A stretch of DNA of 64,000 nucleotides from an uncultured Bacilli bacterium (GTDB lineage Bacteria; Bacillota_I; Bacilli_A; RFN20; CAG-826): the NCBI GenBank assembly GCA_934140155.1, contig CAKPBC010000005.1:1-64000 (forward strand), in the 5' to 3' direction. Position 1 is the first letter of the stretch. Each line of letters begins with the position of its first letter. This document shows positions 25,024 through 34,515 of the stretch, piece by piece. Below the pieces are notes generated by a model. The model saw only the letters and a program-made list of their open reading frames with translations, made no database searches and had not been told where the DNA came from. The position numbers were made by a program, and so were the translations under genes.

Positions 25024-26739
25024 TTATTCATCCTTTTTAAATTGTGAATCATAAATTTCTTTATAAACTTCACAATTATTTAATAATTCATCATGCTTAC
25101 CTATACCAACAACTTTACCATCATCAAGAACAATGATTTTATCACAATGGGCAATTGAACTTGTACGTTGCGAAATAATAAATACAAGAGGATTATTCTT
25201 TAAAGTTTTTAAAGCTTTTCTCAAATTTAAATCCGTTAAGAAGTCTAATGCTGAAGCACTATCATCTAAAATAACAATACTAGGATTACCTACTAAAGCA
25301 CGAGCAATAGTTAATCTTTGTCTTTGTCCACCTGAGAAATTCTTTCCTTCTTGCTCAACAACTGCGTCAATACCATTTTCTTTTTTCAAAACAAAGTCTT
25401 TAGCTTGTGCAACTGTTAAAGCTTCAAGAATTTCTTCTTCACTTGCCTCTTCTTTTCTTAGACACATATTCGAACGAATTGTACCTTTAAATAAAACAGC
25501 TTTTTGAGGAACAATACCAATAATATGGTGAAGTTCTTCATCACTTATCGATGTAACATTTCTTCCATCAATATAAATTGCGCCACTACTAACATCATAT
25601 AAGTGCGCAAGTAAATTGATAAGTGTAGTCTTACCACTACCTGTACCACCAATAATACCAATGCTTTCTCCACGATTAGCAACGAAATTGACATTACTTA
25701 AACTTTCTTCGTTGCTATTATATTTCATAGATACATGATCAAACTCAACCAATGGCATATTTTCTTTTTTAGTTTCTTCACTTCTAACTAAAGAAGGCTC
25801 CATATCTAAAGTTTTAGCAATACGATCTGCGCTTGCTAATGATTTAGAAATAGTAATAACTAAGTTTGCTAATTTAATTAATTCGGTAAGAATTTGTAAC
25901 ATGTAGTTATATAAAGCAAGAACATCACCTTGAATAATAACACCAGATTCAACGCGACTTCCACCTAAATACAAAATACCAATAATACCAACATTGATAA
26001 TTGCGTATGTTAATGGATTCATTAAAGAGGAAATATAACCAACTCTCTTTTGGCTTTTTCTTAAGTTAGTAATCTTTCCATTAAATTCTTCAAATTCTCG
26101 TTCTTCTTTATTAAAAGCACGAATAACACGAACACCATTTAAGTTTTCACGTGTGGATTTTAACACACCATCTAATTGTTTTTGAACTACTTTATATTTA
26201 GGTTGGCTAACTAATAAAATAGTAAAAATAATAATACTTAATACTAATATTACCACCGCAAATATAATAGCAACTTTAGCGTCAACAATAAACGCCATAA
26301 TAAGCGCGCCAAATACGACAAACGGGGAACGTAAGAATAATCTTAAAAACAAATTAACACCATTTTGTACTTGATTAACATCATTAGTCATACGAGTAAT
26401 CATTGTGGCCGTACCTAATTCATCAATTTCTTTATAAGATAATGATTGAGCTTTAACAAATAATTCATGACGTAAAGTAGAAGAAAATCCTACGGCCGCT
26501 TTGGCACTAAAATATTGTGCCGTAATTGAGCAAGCTAAGCCAACTACGCCTAAACCAATCATAATTAAGCACATTTTTAAAATGTAACTTAATCCAGCGC
26601 CTTCATTAATTCCCACATTAACAATGCGAGCAACAATTAATGGAACAATTAATTCAAATATCGCTTCAAGTAACTTGAATAAAGGCCCTAAAATAGCCTC
26701 TAAACGATATGATTTCATGTATTTTAATAATTTTTTCAT
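25024..26739 (-). CDS. ABC exporter half-transporter with a degenerate ATPase site
   Basis: 571 aa from ATG 26739, which has GGAG eight bases upstream. A longer reading to 26757 is less likely. It has six membrane segments, then Walker A GGTGSGKTT and a canonical FSGGQ signature. The residue after Walker B is Asp (IVILDDSASALD) instead of Glu, and the H-loop is ISQRTSSI (His replaced by Gln). One ATP site is therefore catalytically impaired. This is typical of heterodimeric exporters, where the partner supplies the active site. Confidence 0.9.
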   Translation of the reverse strand: MKKLLKYMKSYRLEAILGPLFKLLEAIFELIVPLIVARIVNVGINEGAGLSYILKMCLIMIGLGVVGLACSITAQYFSAKAAVGFSSTLRHELFVKAQSLSYKEIDELGTATMITRMTNDVNQVQNGVNLFLRLFLRSPFVVFGALIMAFIVDAKVAIIFAVVILVLSIIIFTILLVSQPKYKVVQKQLDGVLKSTRENLNGVRVIRAFNKEEREFEEFNGKITNLRKSQKRVGYISSLMNPLTYAIINVGIIGILYLGGSRVESGVIIQGDVLALYNYMLQILTELIKLANLVITISKSLASADRIAKTLDMEPSLVRSEETKKENMPLVEFDHVSMKYNSNEESLSNVNFVANRGESIGIIGGTGSGKTTLINLLAHLYDVSSGAIYIDGRNVTSISDEELHHIIGIVPQKAVLFKGTIRSNMCLRKEEASEEEILEALTVAQAKDFVLKKENGIDAVVEQEGKNFSGGQRQRLTIARALVGNPSIVILDDSASALDFLTDLNLRKALKTLKNNPLVFIISQRTSSIAHCDKIIVLDDGKVVGIGKHDELLNNCEVYKEIYDSQFKKDE

Positions 26740-26853
26740 ATCATCAACTCCAAACAACTAGTATTATAAATGATTAGGTATGATTTATCATTATTTTTAG
26801 ATAAATTTATTAATTTAATTATAAGTATGTTATAATTATTTTCGGTGATTAAA

Positions 26854-27654
26854 ATGACAATTAAAGAATATGTACAATTACAAAAAGATTTAATAAGAGA
26901 TGAAGTGTCAAAATTAAGTGTTAAACCCACTATTGCGATTATTCAAGTTAATAATGATGAAGCTTCTAATGCTTATGTAAAAGGCAAATTAAATGACGCT
27001 AATAACTTAGGAATTATTGCTAAACTAATTAAATTAGATGAATCAACAAGCGAAGAAAATTTATTAAAATTAATTGATGAAATTAATAATGATGATTCAG
27101 TTCATGGCTTAATTGTACAAATGCCTCTTCCTCGTCATATTAATGAAGATCATATTAAAATGGCTGTTAGCCCAAAAAAAGATGTTGATGGCTTCCATCC
27201 TTTATCATCTTTACATCCATGTACACCAAAAGGCATTGTCGATTATTTAACATTTGAAGGTGTAGATTTTAAAGATAAAAACGCTGTTGTTATTGGTCGA
27301 AGCAATATTGTTGGTAAACCAATGGCAAAAATGCTTACTAATTTACATTGTAATACCACTATTCTTCACTCAAGAACTAGTAAAGAAAACATGGATATGT
27401 TTATTAAAAACGCTGATATAATTGTTATTGCCATTGGTAAAAAATGGTTCTTAGATACCCAAGAATTTAAAAAAGATGCTATTATCGTTGATGTTGGTAT
27501 TAACCGCATTGACGGCAAATTATATGGTGATGCTCGTCCAAATTTAGATGTTAAATTACAAACACCTGTTCCTGGTGGAGTTGGTTTATTAACTCGCTTA
27601 ACATTAATGAAAAACTTATTAGATGCTTATTATGCACAAATAAAAAATTCCTAA
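26854..27654 (+). CDS. folD: Bifunctional methylenetetrahydrofolate dehydrogenase/cyclohydrolase FolD
   Basis: 266 aa from ATG 26854, which has GGTGAT at 26844-26849. FolD interconverts 5,10-methylene- and 10-formyl-tetrahydrofolate with NADP. Family signatures are present: the SNAYVKGKLNDA region with catalytic Lys, QMPLPRHI, DVDGFHP, PCTPKGI, the nucleotide-binding GRSNIVGKPMA and C-terminal PVPGGVGLLT (PGGVGPMT is more usual). It is slightly shorter than the usual 280-285 aa. TATAAT at 26831-26836 is a likely -10 site. Confidence 0.93.
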   Translation: MTIKEYVQLQKDLIRDEVSKLSVKPTIAIIQVNNDEASNAYVKGKLNDANNLGIIAKLIKLDESTSEENLLKLIDEINNDDSVHGLIVQMPLPRHINEDHIKMAVSPKKDVDGFHPLSSLHPCTPKGIVDYLTFEGVDFKDKNAVVIGRSNIVGKPMAKMLTNLHCNTTILHSRTSKENMDMFIKNADIIVIAIGKKWFLDTQEFKKDAIIVDVGINRIDGKLYGDARPNLDVKLQTPVPGGVGLLTRLTLMKNLLDAYYAQIKNS

Positions 27655-27671
27655 CATTTTAGGATTTTTTT
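27649..27671 (+). terminator. Terminator of folD
   Basis: TCCTAA pairs with TTAGGA around a four-base loop, followed by seven T. The left arm overlaps the folD stop. Confidence 0.6.
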
Positions 27672-27686
27672 ACTATTGGAGATTTT

Positions 27687-28952
27687 ATGGATTTTAAAGA
27701 ACACATTTATAATAGTTATGATGAAAAAATCGCTTTTAAACTAATAGAGGCCTTAAATAATCCTCGTACTCATGCTTTAATTTTAAATAGTGATAAAATT
27801 AGTGATGAGCAATTTATTAGTCTTTTTCCCCATGTAAAAAAGCATCCATTCGTTAAGCATGCATTTTTATATGATAAAGAAGAATACGATTTTGGTAAAT
27901 CATATTTACATATTGGTGGCGCTATTTATATATCTGATGCTTCTAGTTTAGTTGTAGCTTCTATTTTAAATGCGAATAAATATGATTACGTTTTAGATAT
28001 GTGTGCCGCACCGGGAGGCAAAACGCTTCAAACATCTTTATTAATGCAAAATGAAGGTGTCATTATTTCTAATGACTTATCTTATCAACGTGCTTTAGTT
28101 TTATCGCAAAACGTTGAGCGATTAGGAAGAAAAAATATTATTGTTACTTCTAATGATTTAAGTAAATTACCCGCTAAATATTATGGATTATTTACTAAGA
28201 TTATCCTTGATGCTCCTTGTAGTGGTTCTGGCATGTTTCGAAAAGAAGAAAAAATGCTTAAAGATTGGAGCATTGATAAAGTAATTAGACAAAGCGCTAT
28301 TCAAAAAGAACTTATCGAATTAGCGTATAATTTTTTAGCACCAGGTGGAACGCTTATTTATTCTACTTGTTCTTATTCTAAAGAAGAAAACTATGAAGTT
28401 ATCAAAACTCTATTAGCTAATCATAACGATATGTCATTAATTCCTTTAAAAGAATTAGAGTCTTACTCTTTAACTAATGCGCATGATGGAATAACTATGT
28501 CTCCTGCTACTTTTGAAGGTGAAGGGCAATATTTATGCATGCTAAAAAAAGATGGTAACTTGAATTATAAAGAAATAAACTTACCTGATATTAAAAGCAA
28601 ATTCTTTACATATAATTTAAATGGTTACTTAATTAATAAAGATGATAATTTATATGCTTCTCCTACTAATTTAAACTTAAAAGAATTTAATATTATTAGA
28701 AATGGATTAAAAATCGGTTCATTGAATAAAAATAACTTTATTCCTGATTATCATTTATCGCATTTTCTTAGTTCTAATGAAAGTATTAAATTAAACGAAA
28801 ATGAACTAAAAAATTATTTAAATGGTCAAGTTATTAATAAAGATTATCAAAATGGCTTTTATGTTGTTTCATACAACGATATTAATATTGGATTTGTTAA
28901 ATCAGTTAATGGAATATTAAAAAATCATTTTCCTAAAGGATTAAGGATATAA
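27687..28952 (+). CDS. NOL1/NOP2/Sun-family RNA m5C methyltransferase (RsmF-like)
   Basis: 421 aa. The SAM-dependent core (about 60-290) has DMCAAPGGKT (about 104-113), the Pro-Cys motif DAPCSGSGMF and the catalytic-cysteine motif IYSTCSYSKEEN. The C-terminal 130 residues look like the RNA-recognition tail of RsmF/YebU proteins. It most likely methylates a cytosine in 16S rRNA. The exact site cannot be told from sequence. The ATG follows TTGGAG. Confidence 0.88.
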   Translation: MDFKEHIYNSYDEKIAFKLIEALNNPRTHALILNSDKISDEQFISLFPHVKKHPFVKHAFLYDKEEYDFGKSYLHIGGAIYISDASSLVVASILNANKYDYVLDMCAAPGGKTLQTSLLMQNEGVIISNDLSYQRALVLSQNVERLGRKNIIVTSNDLSKLPAKYYGLFTKIILDAPCSGSGMFRKEEKMLKDWSIDKVIRQSAIQKELIELAYNFLAPGGTLIYSTCSYSKEENYEVIKTLLANHNDMSLIPLKELESYSLTNAHDGITMSPATFEGEGQYLCMLKKDGNLNYKEINLPDIKSKFFTYNLNGYLINKDDNLYASPTNLNLKEFNIIRNGLKIGSLNKNNFIPDYHLSHFLSSNESIKLNENELKNYLNGQVINKDYQNGFYVVSYNDINIGFVKSVNGILKNHFPKGLRI

Positions 28953-28954
28953 AA

Positions 28955-28980
28955 ACCATCAGTTATTCGCTGATGGTCGT
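28955..28980. terminator. Shared terminator between converging genes
   Basis: CCATCAG (28956-28962) pairs with CTGATGG (28970-28976), with A-rich and T-rich flanks on either side. It overlaps the end of the acyltransferase gene. Confidence 0.7.
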
Positions 28981-29709
28981 TTTACTATTTCTTATTTCAG
29001 TTAATTTATCACACATTAACTTATAAACATCGTCACGTAATTCGACGGTGTTTTTATATTTGCCATTATTGTTATCAAAATTAATAAAGGCAACATTGAC
29101 AATGTATTTTTTATGTTTAATCTTCCTAGATAATACCGCATATGATTTATCAATAACAACAGGCACCAATTCAATATCATTATTTAAAACAATTTTAAAT
29201 GTTCCAGGATGAAGTTCACCTATTAAAACATTATCTAAATTTTTATTTCTTGTTCCTTCTGGGAAAATGCCCCAACTAATTTGGTTATTAGCTAAAGATT
29301 TTCCAACTTTTTTTAAGACACTTAATTGTTGACGTAAATCACTTCTATCCACTAATTCGCCATCTAGAATACGCATTACACGACCTACAAAAGGTTGTTT
29401 TTTTACTTCAATTTTAGCAACAAATGTAATTGGCTTTTCGGATAGAGCAATAAGAAATAACGGATCTAATAAAGATTGATGATTAGGAGTAAACATTTTG
29501 ATTTTGTTATCTTGAATTAAATATTCGTTTTCTCCTTTAATCACAACATTTAAACGTTTTAATAATTTCAAAACGAGTTTACGAACACGATTATATCTAA
29601 CTTCAATAGAATACTTTTCTGGATGTCTAGAATAACGGATTATCCAACTTAAGTAATTCCAAATAATTAATGGCCCTGCTTTTAAAGCGAATATAAATAT
29701 TTTAAACAT
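28963..29709 (-). CDS. plsC: 1-acyl-sn-glycerol-3-phosphate acyltransferase (PlsC-like)
   Basis: 248 aa. It has an N-terminal hydrophobic segment, then the acyltransferase motifs NHQSLLDPLF (HX4D, about 75-84) and FPEGTRNK (about 150-157). It transfers the second acyl chain in phosphatidate synthesis at the membrane. Other PlsC-superfamily roles are possible. It is encoded downstream of the pullulanase gene, 42 bases away, and may share its transcript. Confidence 0.85.
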   Translation of the reverse strand: MFKIFIFALKAGPLIIWNYLSWIIRYSRHPEKYSIEVRYNRVRKLVLKLLKRLNVVIKGENEYLIQDNKIKMFTPNHQSLLDPLFLIALSEKPITFVAKIEVKKQPFVGRVMRILDGELVDRSDLRQQLSVLKKVGKSLANNQISWGIFPEGTRNKNLDNVLIGELHPGTFKIVLNNDIELVPVVIDKSYAVLSRKIKHKKYIVNVAFINFDNNNGKYKNTVELRDDVYKLMCDKLTEIRNSKTTISE

Positions 29710-29751
29710 TACTAAGCACCTTCCAATAATGAATTAATTGTACGCTTTTTT

Positions 29752-31815
29752 TTAATCATTTACAACCACAACCATATTTAATGGTGCAATAATAATCGAA
29801 TCAACAAGTACAGGAAGATGAACTAATCCAACTTCATTAAAAATGACTTTATGCGTTTTATTAAATGTAAAGTATAAGTTTTCTTTGCTATTTGTATTAA
29901 TTAAAAGTGATAATTCTTTGTTATTCTCTAATTTATAAATGATTCTTATTCCTAAATCACCAATACGTTCAAAACGAATAATTTCATCAATCTTTTGATA
30001 ATCATTAAGATGGAAAATATTATATTTTTTTCTTAATGTAATAACATCACACATATAATTAAATTGTTCTTTACGATTAATTAAAATTTCAAAATTATAT
30101 TGATTATCTAAATCATTGGTATTATAAGTATTAGTTAAATATCTTTTTGATAATCCTACTTCTTGTCCCATATGAATAAAAGGAATACCAAACGCTAATA
30201 CATTAATTGCATTACATAATTTGAGTGCTTTTAATATTTCTTTTTGATTTTTCTTTCCAAATACAATGCTAATTTTATCGTATAAAGTGGCATTATCATG
30301 ACATTCAACATAATTAATACTTTGTGATGGAGAAATAAATTTATAAATATCACGATATTTTCCTTTAAAACTATTGATAAAATCTTCATAACGATAACCA
30401 TTGCCTAATAAATATCCGCAATCATCATTTAAAGAATAACTGGAACCTTTTAAAGTATCACGGAAAAAATCATTAAAGAAAGCAAAATGTGGTAATACTC
30501 TTGCATTATCAAGCATGGATTTTTCTTGATCAAGCAAGAAAGTTGGCATATTCCAACCTTCACCATATAACATAATATCACTTTTCATTTTGCGTAATTC
30601 TTCATCAATAATTTTTGAAGTTTCAATATCAATAATACCTAATAAATCAAATCTAAAGCCATCAACATCATAAAAATCAATAAAAAATTTCAAGCAATTA
30701 ATAATTAAATGACGCACCATAGGTCGTTTCGTATCTAAATCATTACCACAGTATGAGCCATTAGATAATCCTTCTTTATTATGGCGAAAATAATAATTTG
30801 GTACTATTTTTTGTAAAACTGAATCTTCATATTTATAAACATGGTTAAAAACCACATCAAGATTAACGCGGATATTATTTTCGTGACATACTTTTACTAA
30901 ATTTTTAAATTCATTAATTCTAGTTATTGGTGAGTTAGGATTAAGTGATAAACTACCTTCTAAAGCAAAATATAAATAAGGATTATATCCCCAGTTATAT
31001 TCTGATTTAGTCTTCATTTCATTTACACCAATAAAAGCATTGACTGGTAATAGTTGTACGTGAGTAATACCTAGTTTTTTTAATAAATCAACACCCACTG
31101 CTTGGCCTTTATATTTGCGGTTTTTCTCAACAAATCCATAATAAGTACCTTTATAATTTATTTCACTTTTAGGATAACTCGTAAAATCACGAACACTTGT
31201 TTCATATATTATCGCATCCGTATAACTGTTCATTTTTTCTAATTCCACTTTTTTAGTTTTAAATTTAGTTTTATCAATAATAACCGATTTTTCTTTATTT
31301 AATGTGCAAGCAATAGAGTAAGAATCTAAAGTTACAATTTTTTCTCCGTTTTGATGAATCTCATATAAATATGATTTTTTATCAAAAAAGCCATAAAATT
31401 TTCCATAAAACACCCCATTATCTTTCCTTTTTAAAGCAAAGATTTTTTGAGTATTATCGTAGTCAATGATAACATTGATAGCGTACGCTAAAGGAGCAAA
31501 AACTTTAAAAATGACATATTCATCAATGCATGTGGCACCTAAATCATTTTCTTGATAGTTAAATTTTATGTCAAAACTAGGATCATCCACTAAATCAGTC
31601 ATATTAATTTCATAGATTACTCCATCTAATTCTAATTGGTAATGATTACCTAAAATAATTTCTTCATCTAAATCAATATATAATTTGTTTTCATAGTTAC
31701 TGGTTTGTCTTATTTTTATATTTTCATTATTAGACTTTACACTAAAAGAAGCAATGGGACTATCTAATCCCATTACTTCGATGGTATAAAAATTTATAAA
31801 TTTTACACTAATCAT
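29752..31815 (-). CDS. pulA: Type I pullulanase (GH13)
   Basis: 687 aa, cytoplasmic (no signal peptide). The N-terminal beta domains (about 1-190) include a CBM48-like module. The GH13 barrel has the pullulanase marker YNWGYNPYLYF (about 275), then VNLDVVFNHVY, the nucleophile region DGFRFDLLGI, the acid LYGEGWNMP and YVECHDNATLYDK. It cleaves alpha-1,6 links in glycogen or starch fragments. It starts three bases after the ftsK stop and shares its direction. Confidence 0.92.
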   Translation of the reverse strand: MISVKFINFYTIEVMGLDSPIASFSVKSNNENIKIRQTSNYENKLYIDLDEEIILGNHYQLELDGVIYEINMTDLVDDPSFDIKFNYQENDLGATCIDEYVIFKVFAPLAYAINVIIDYDNTQKIFALKRKDNGVFYGKFYGFFDKKSYLYEIHQNGEKIVTLDSYSIACTLNKEKSVIIDKTKFKTKKVELEKMNSYTDAIIYETSVRDFTSYPKSEINYKGTYYGFVEKNRKYKGQAVGVDLLKKLGITHVQLLPVNAFIGVNEMKTKSEYNWGYNPYLYFALEGSLSLNPNSPITRINEFKNLVKVCHENNIRVNLDVVFNHVYKYEDSVLQKIVPNYYFRHNKEGLSNGSYCGNDLDTKRPMVRHLIINCLKFFIDFYDVDGFRFDLLGIIDIETSKIIDEELRKMKSDIMLYGEGWNMPTFLLDQEKSMLDNARVLPHFAFFNDFFRDTLKGSSYSLNDDCGYLLGNGYRYEDFINSFKGKYRDIYKFISPSQSINYVECHDNATLYDKISIVFGKKNQKEILKALKLCNAINVLAFGIPFIHMGQEVGLSKRYLTNTYNTNDLDNQYNFEILINRKEQFNYMCDVITLRKKYNIFHLNDYQKIDEIIRFERIGDLGIRIIYKLENNKELSLLINTNSKENLYFTFNKTHKVIFNEVGLVHLPVLVDSIIIAPLNMVVVVND

Positions 31816-31818
31816 ATT

Positions 31819-34398
31819 CTAACTATTCTCTCCATTACCATCATTGATATTTTTTTCTTCTTCAGTTTCCACTCTTCGAATTACTTTTGCACCTTTAGAA
31901 CTAGTAGATCCTGGCATTGTTTTTTCAATAACTCCTTCTTCTTGAAGGCGGTTATAGAAGCCTCGAGCGGTTGAGAAATTAGCGTGACATAAATCCATAA
32001 TTGCACTTATAGAAACTGTTTCACGCGCCATTACTAATGATTTAAGATTTTGATAACGTTCTTCATCAGAATTATATTCACCACCACTATCATCAGAAGA
32101 AATAAATGTTGGTCCCATAGCGGAACGATCTCTTAAATCTAAGAAATCTGGATTATAATTAACTGGATAATGTTCTTTTAAGAAGGCAACAACTTTCATA
32201 ATTTCTTTACGATCGACATAAGGTGTTTGAACACGTAAGAATCCTTGACCACGAGTAACGGTAACACAATCTAATAAACAGTCACCATTACCTTGTAATT
32301 GTTCTGCACCACTTTGACCTAAAATAGTTGTTGAGTCCGCTAAAGAAGCAACCATTAAAGCTACTTTAACTTTCAAGTTTGCTTTTAAAGTACCAGTGAC
32401 AACATCCGCAGAAGGACGTTGGGTGGCAATACAAATATGAATACCCGCTGAACGAGCTTTTTGGGCTAAACGAATAATTGGTTTTTCAATATCAGCTAAA
32501 GCAGAAACTAAATCATTATATTCATCAATAATAATAACAATATAAGGAAGAATATCTTTTCCTTCTTCTTTCATTGACTCATTATATTGTTTTAAGTCAG
32601 TGAAACAACCTTCCGCTAATAAAGTATAACGGTTTTCCATTTCTTTAATCATTTTATTTAAAGCTACACGCGCTTCTAATGGTTCAGTAATAATTGGGCA
32701 ATATAAATGCGGACAATCACGATAATAATTGAATTCTACTTGCTTTGGATCAACAATTAAGAATTTTACTTCATCCGGTGTTTGGCGCATCATTAATGAT
32801 AAAATAAATGAATGTAAGAATACTGATTTACCAGATCCAGAAGTACCAGCCACAAGCATATGTGGGAATTTAGTCATAGTTTCAGAAACTACTTTACCAG
32901 AAATATCTTTTCCAAATGGTACTAAAAGTGGTTTATCTGTTATATCTTTAATATCATATAAAACTTCTTTTAATGTAACCATATCTATTTTTTCATTTGG
33001 AACTTCTAAGCCTGATGTTGTATGACCTAAAACAACTTTTGTAAAACGTGGGAATACTCCGCCTAAACGAATAGCAACATTATCAATAACTTTTTGAATT
33101 GAGTTTACTGATGTTGTGGCGTCTAATTTAATATCAAATCTTGTAACAGATGGTCCAACTGTATATGTATCAACAGAAGCACCAATGTTGAAATCTTTAA
33201 ATGTTTGGTTAATAGTTTCTCTTCTTTCTTCTGCAATATTAGCGTTATACGATTTCATTGATCTTCCATTCGCATCCGCTAATAAATCAAGACTTGGATA
33301 AATATATTCTGTACGTGGAGTACTTACACGTGCTAATGTTTTTTGCGGTTCTACTTTCTTTTCAAAAGATATAGAAGCGGCCGGTGTTGGTTTATTAAAT
33401 GCTACACTTGTATTTAGTGTTTGATTAGATACAGGTGTCTCATTAATAGTTTCTTCTTTTTTAATATCTTCTTTAGGTTCAATATCATCAGCAAATAGCT
33501 GATTAATAGGTGTAGGAGTAACTGGCATCTCTTTTTTTGGTGCCAGGGTTGATTCATTCTTATCAGTCAAATCACTAATAGACACTTTTTGTGGACGATT
33601 AGGTAAATTATTAATTACTTGATGATTATCTTCTTTCTTGATAGTAGGAGATACATTGTTATCGTTAGAATGAACACGTGAAGACAATGAAGATATTTCT
33701 TGATCTAATTTAGCATTTTCTTCTTGTTCTATTTTTAGTTTTAATTCACGTTCTTCTTTTTCTTGTTCTTCTTGTTTTAAACGTTCTAGAACTTTTTCTT
33801 TATGTTTTTTCTTTGCTTCTTTCGATTTAGCAATAATTTTTAAAACTAATTTTGCAAATGTTAAATATAAGCCCACAAGCATAAGAACAATAACTACAAT
33901 GTAAGCACCAATTGATGTAATTGTAGAACATAATAAAGTAGCTAAAAATGCCCCAACAATGCCACCGCCTAAGCCACCAACATCGCTTAATCTTAATTTA
34001 AATATTGTATCATTGACCACTGCATTCGATATTTTTGTATGAAAATTAGTAAATACAGTATTAAATCCATCTTGTGTTGAAGATAAAGATGAACCAATTA
34101 AACAAGATAAAGCAATTAGAATAATTCCTAATAAAACAAGATTAATTTTTACCATATAAGATTTCTTCATTAAGATTAAATAAAATCCCATAGCAATGCC
34201 AAGTAAAAACGGTACAAAATAAAATACGCCGAAAGCATATGCGGATATATATGTTAAAAAATTACCAACAAAGCCATTGTTTAAAATTCCAATGACAGAT
34301 ATTAAGAATAACATCAATCCATAGAGAGTATTCTCAGCATCTCTTGATAATAATTTTGCTTCTGATATTGATTTTGGTAAATGCTTTTCTTTTGCCAT
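31819..34398 (-). CDS. ftsK: DNA translocase FtsK/SpoIIIE
   Basis: 859 aa. Four membrane segments (about 20-185) are followed by a charged coiled-coil/linker (about 190-360) and the motor: Walker A AGTSGSGKS, FLIVDPKQVEFNYY, Walker B IVIIIDEYNDL and ATQRPSADVVTG. A C-terminal winged-helix gamma domain follows (about 775-840). It pumps chromosomal DNA through the septum at division and, in a spore former, into the forespore. The start has AAGGTGAT. Confidence 0.93.
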   Translation of the reverse strand: MAKEKHLPKSISEAKLLSRDAENTLYGLMLFLISVIGILNNGFVGNFLTYISAYAFGVFYFVPFLLGIAMGFYLILMKKSYMVKINLVLLGIILIALSCLIGSSLSSTQDGFNTVFTNFHTKISNAVVNDTIFKLRLSDVGGLGGGIVGAFLATLLCSTITSIGAYIVVIVLMLVGLYLTFAKLVLKIIAKSKEAKKKHKEKVLERLKQEEQEKEERELKLKIEQEENAKLDQEISSLSSRVHSNDNNVSPTIKKEDNHQVINNLPNRPQKVSISDLTDKNESTLAPKKEMPVTPTPINQLFADDIEPKEDIKKEETINETPVSNQTLNTSVAFNKPTPAASISFEKKVEPQKTLARVSTPRTEYIYPSLDLLADANGRSMKSYNANIAEERRETINQTFKDFNIGASVDTYTVGPSVTRFDIKLDATTSVNSIQKVIDNVAIRLGGVFPRFTKVVLGHTTSGLEVPNEKIDMVTLKEVLYDIKDITDKPLLVPFGKDISGKVVSETMTKFPHMLVAGTSGSGKSVFLHSFILSLMMRQTPDEVKFLIVDPKQVEFNYYRDCPHLYCPIITEPLEARVALNKMIKEMENRYTLLAEGCFTDLKQYNESMKEEGKDILPYIVIIIDEYNDLVSALADIEKPIIRLAQKARSAGIHICIATQRPSADVVTGTLKANLKVKVALMVASLADSTTILGQSGAEQLQGNGDCLLDCVTVTRGQGFLRVQTPYVDRKEIMKVVAFLKEHYPVNYNPDFLDLRDRSAMGPTFISSDDSGGEYNSDEERYQNLKSLVMARETVSISAIMDLCHANFSTARGFYNRLQEEGVIEKTMPGSTSSKGAKVIRRVETEEEKNINDGNGENS

Positions 34399-34482
34399 AC
34401 GATCACCTTCACATTTATAGATTTAACTAAATCTATAATTATTATGACACATACAAGAAATTATAAAAAGCATTTTTATAAC

Positions 34483-34510
34483 AAAAACACCTAGATTTTC
34501 TCTAGGTGTT
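34483..34510 (-). terminator. Terminator of the RNase J-like gene
   Basis: On the minus strand, AACACCTAGA pairs with TCTAGGTGTT around a five-base loop and continues into TTTTT. It lies between this gene and ftsK. Confidence 0.8.
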
Positions 34511-34515
34511 AACAA

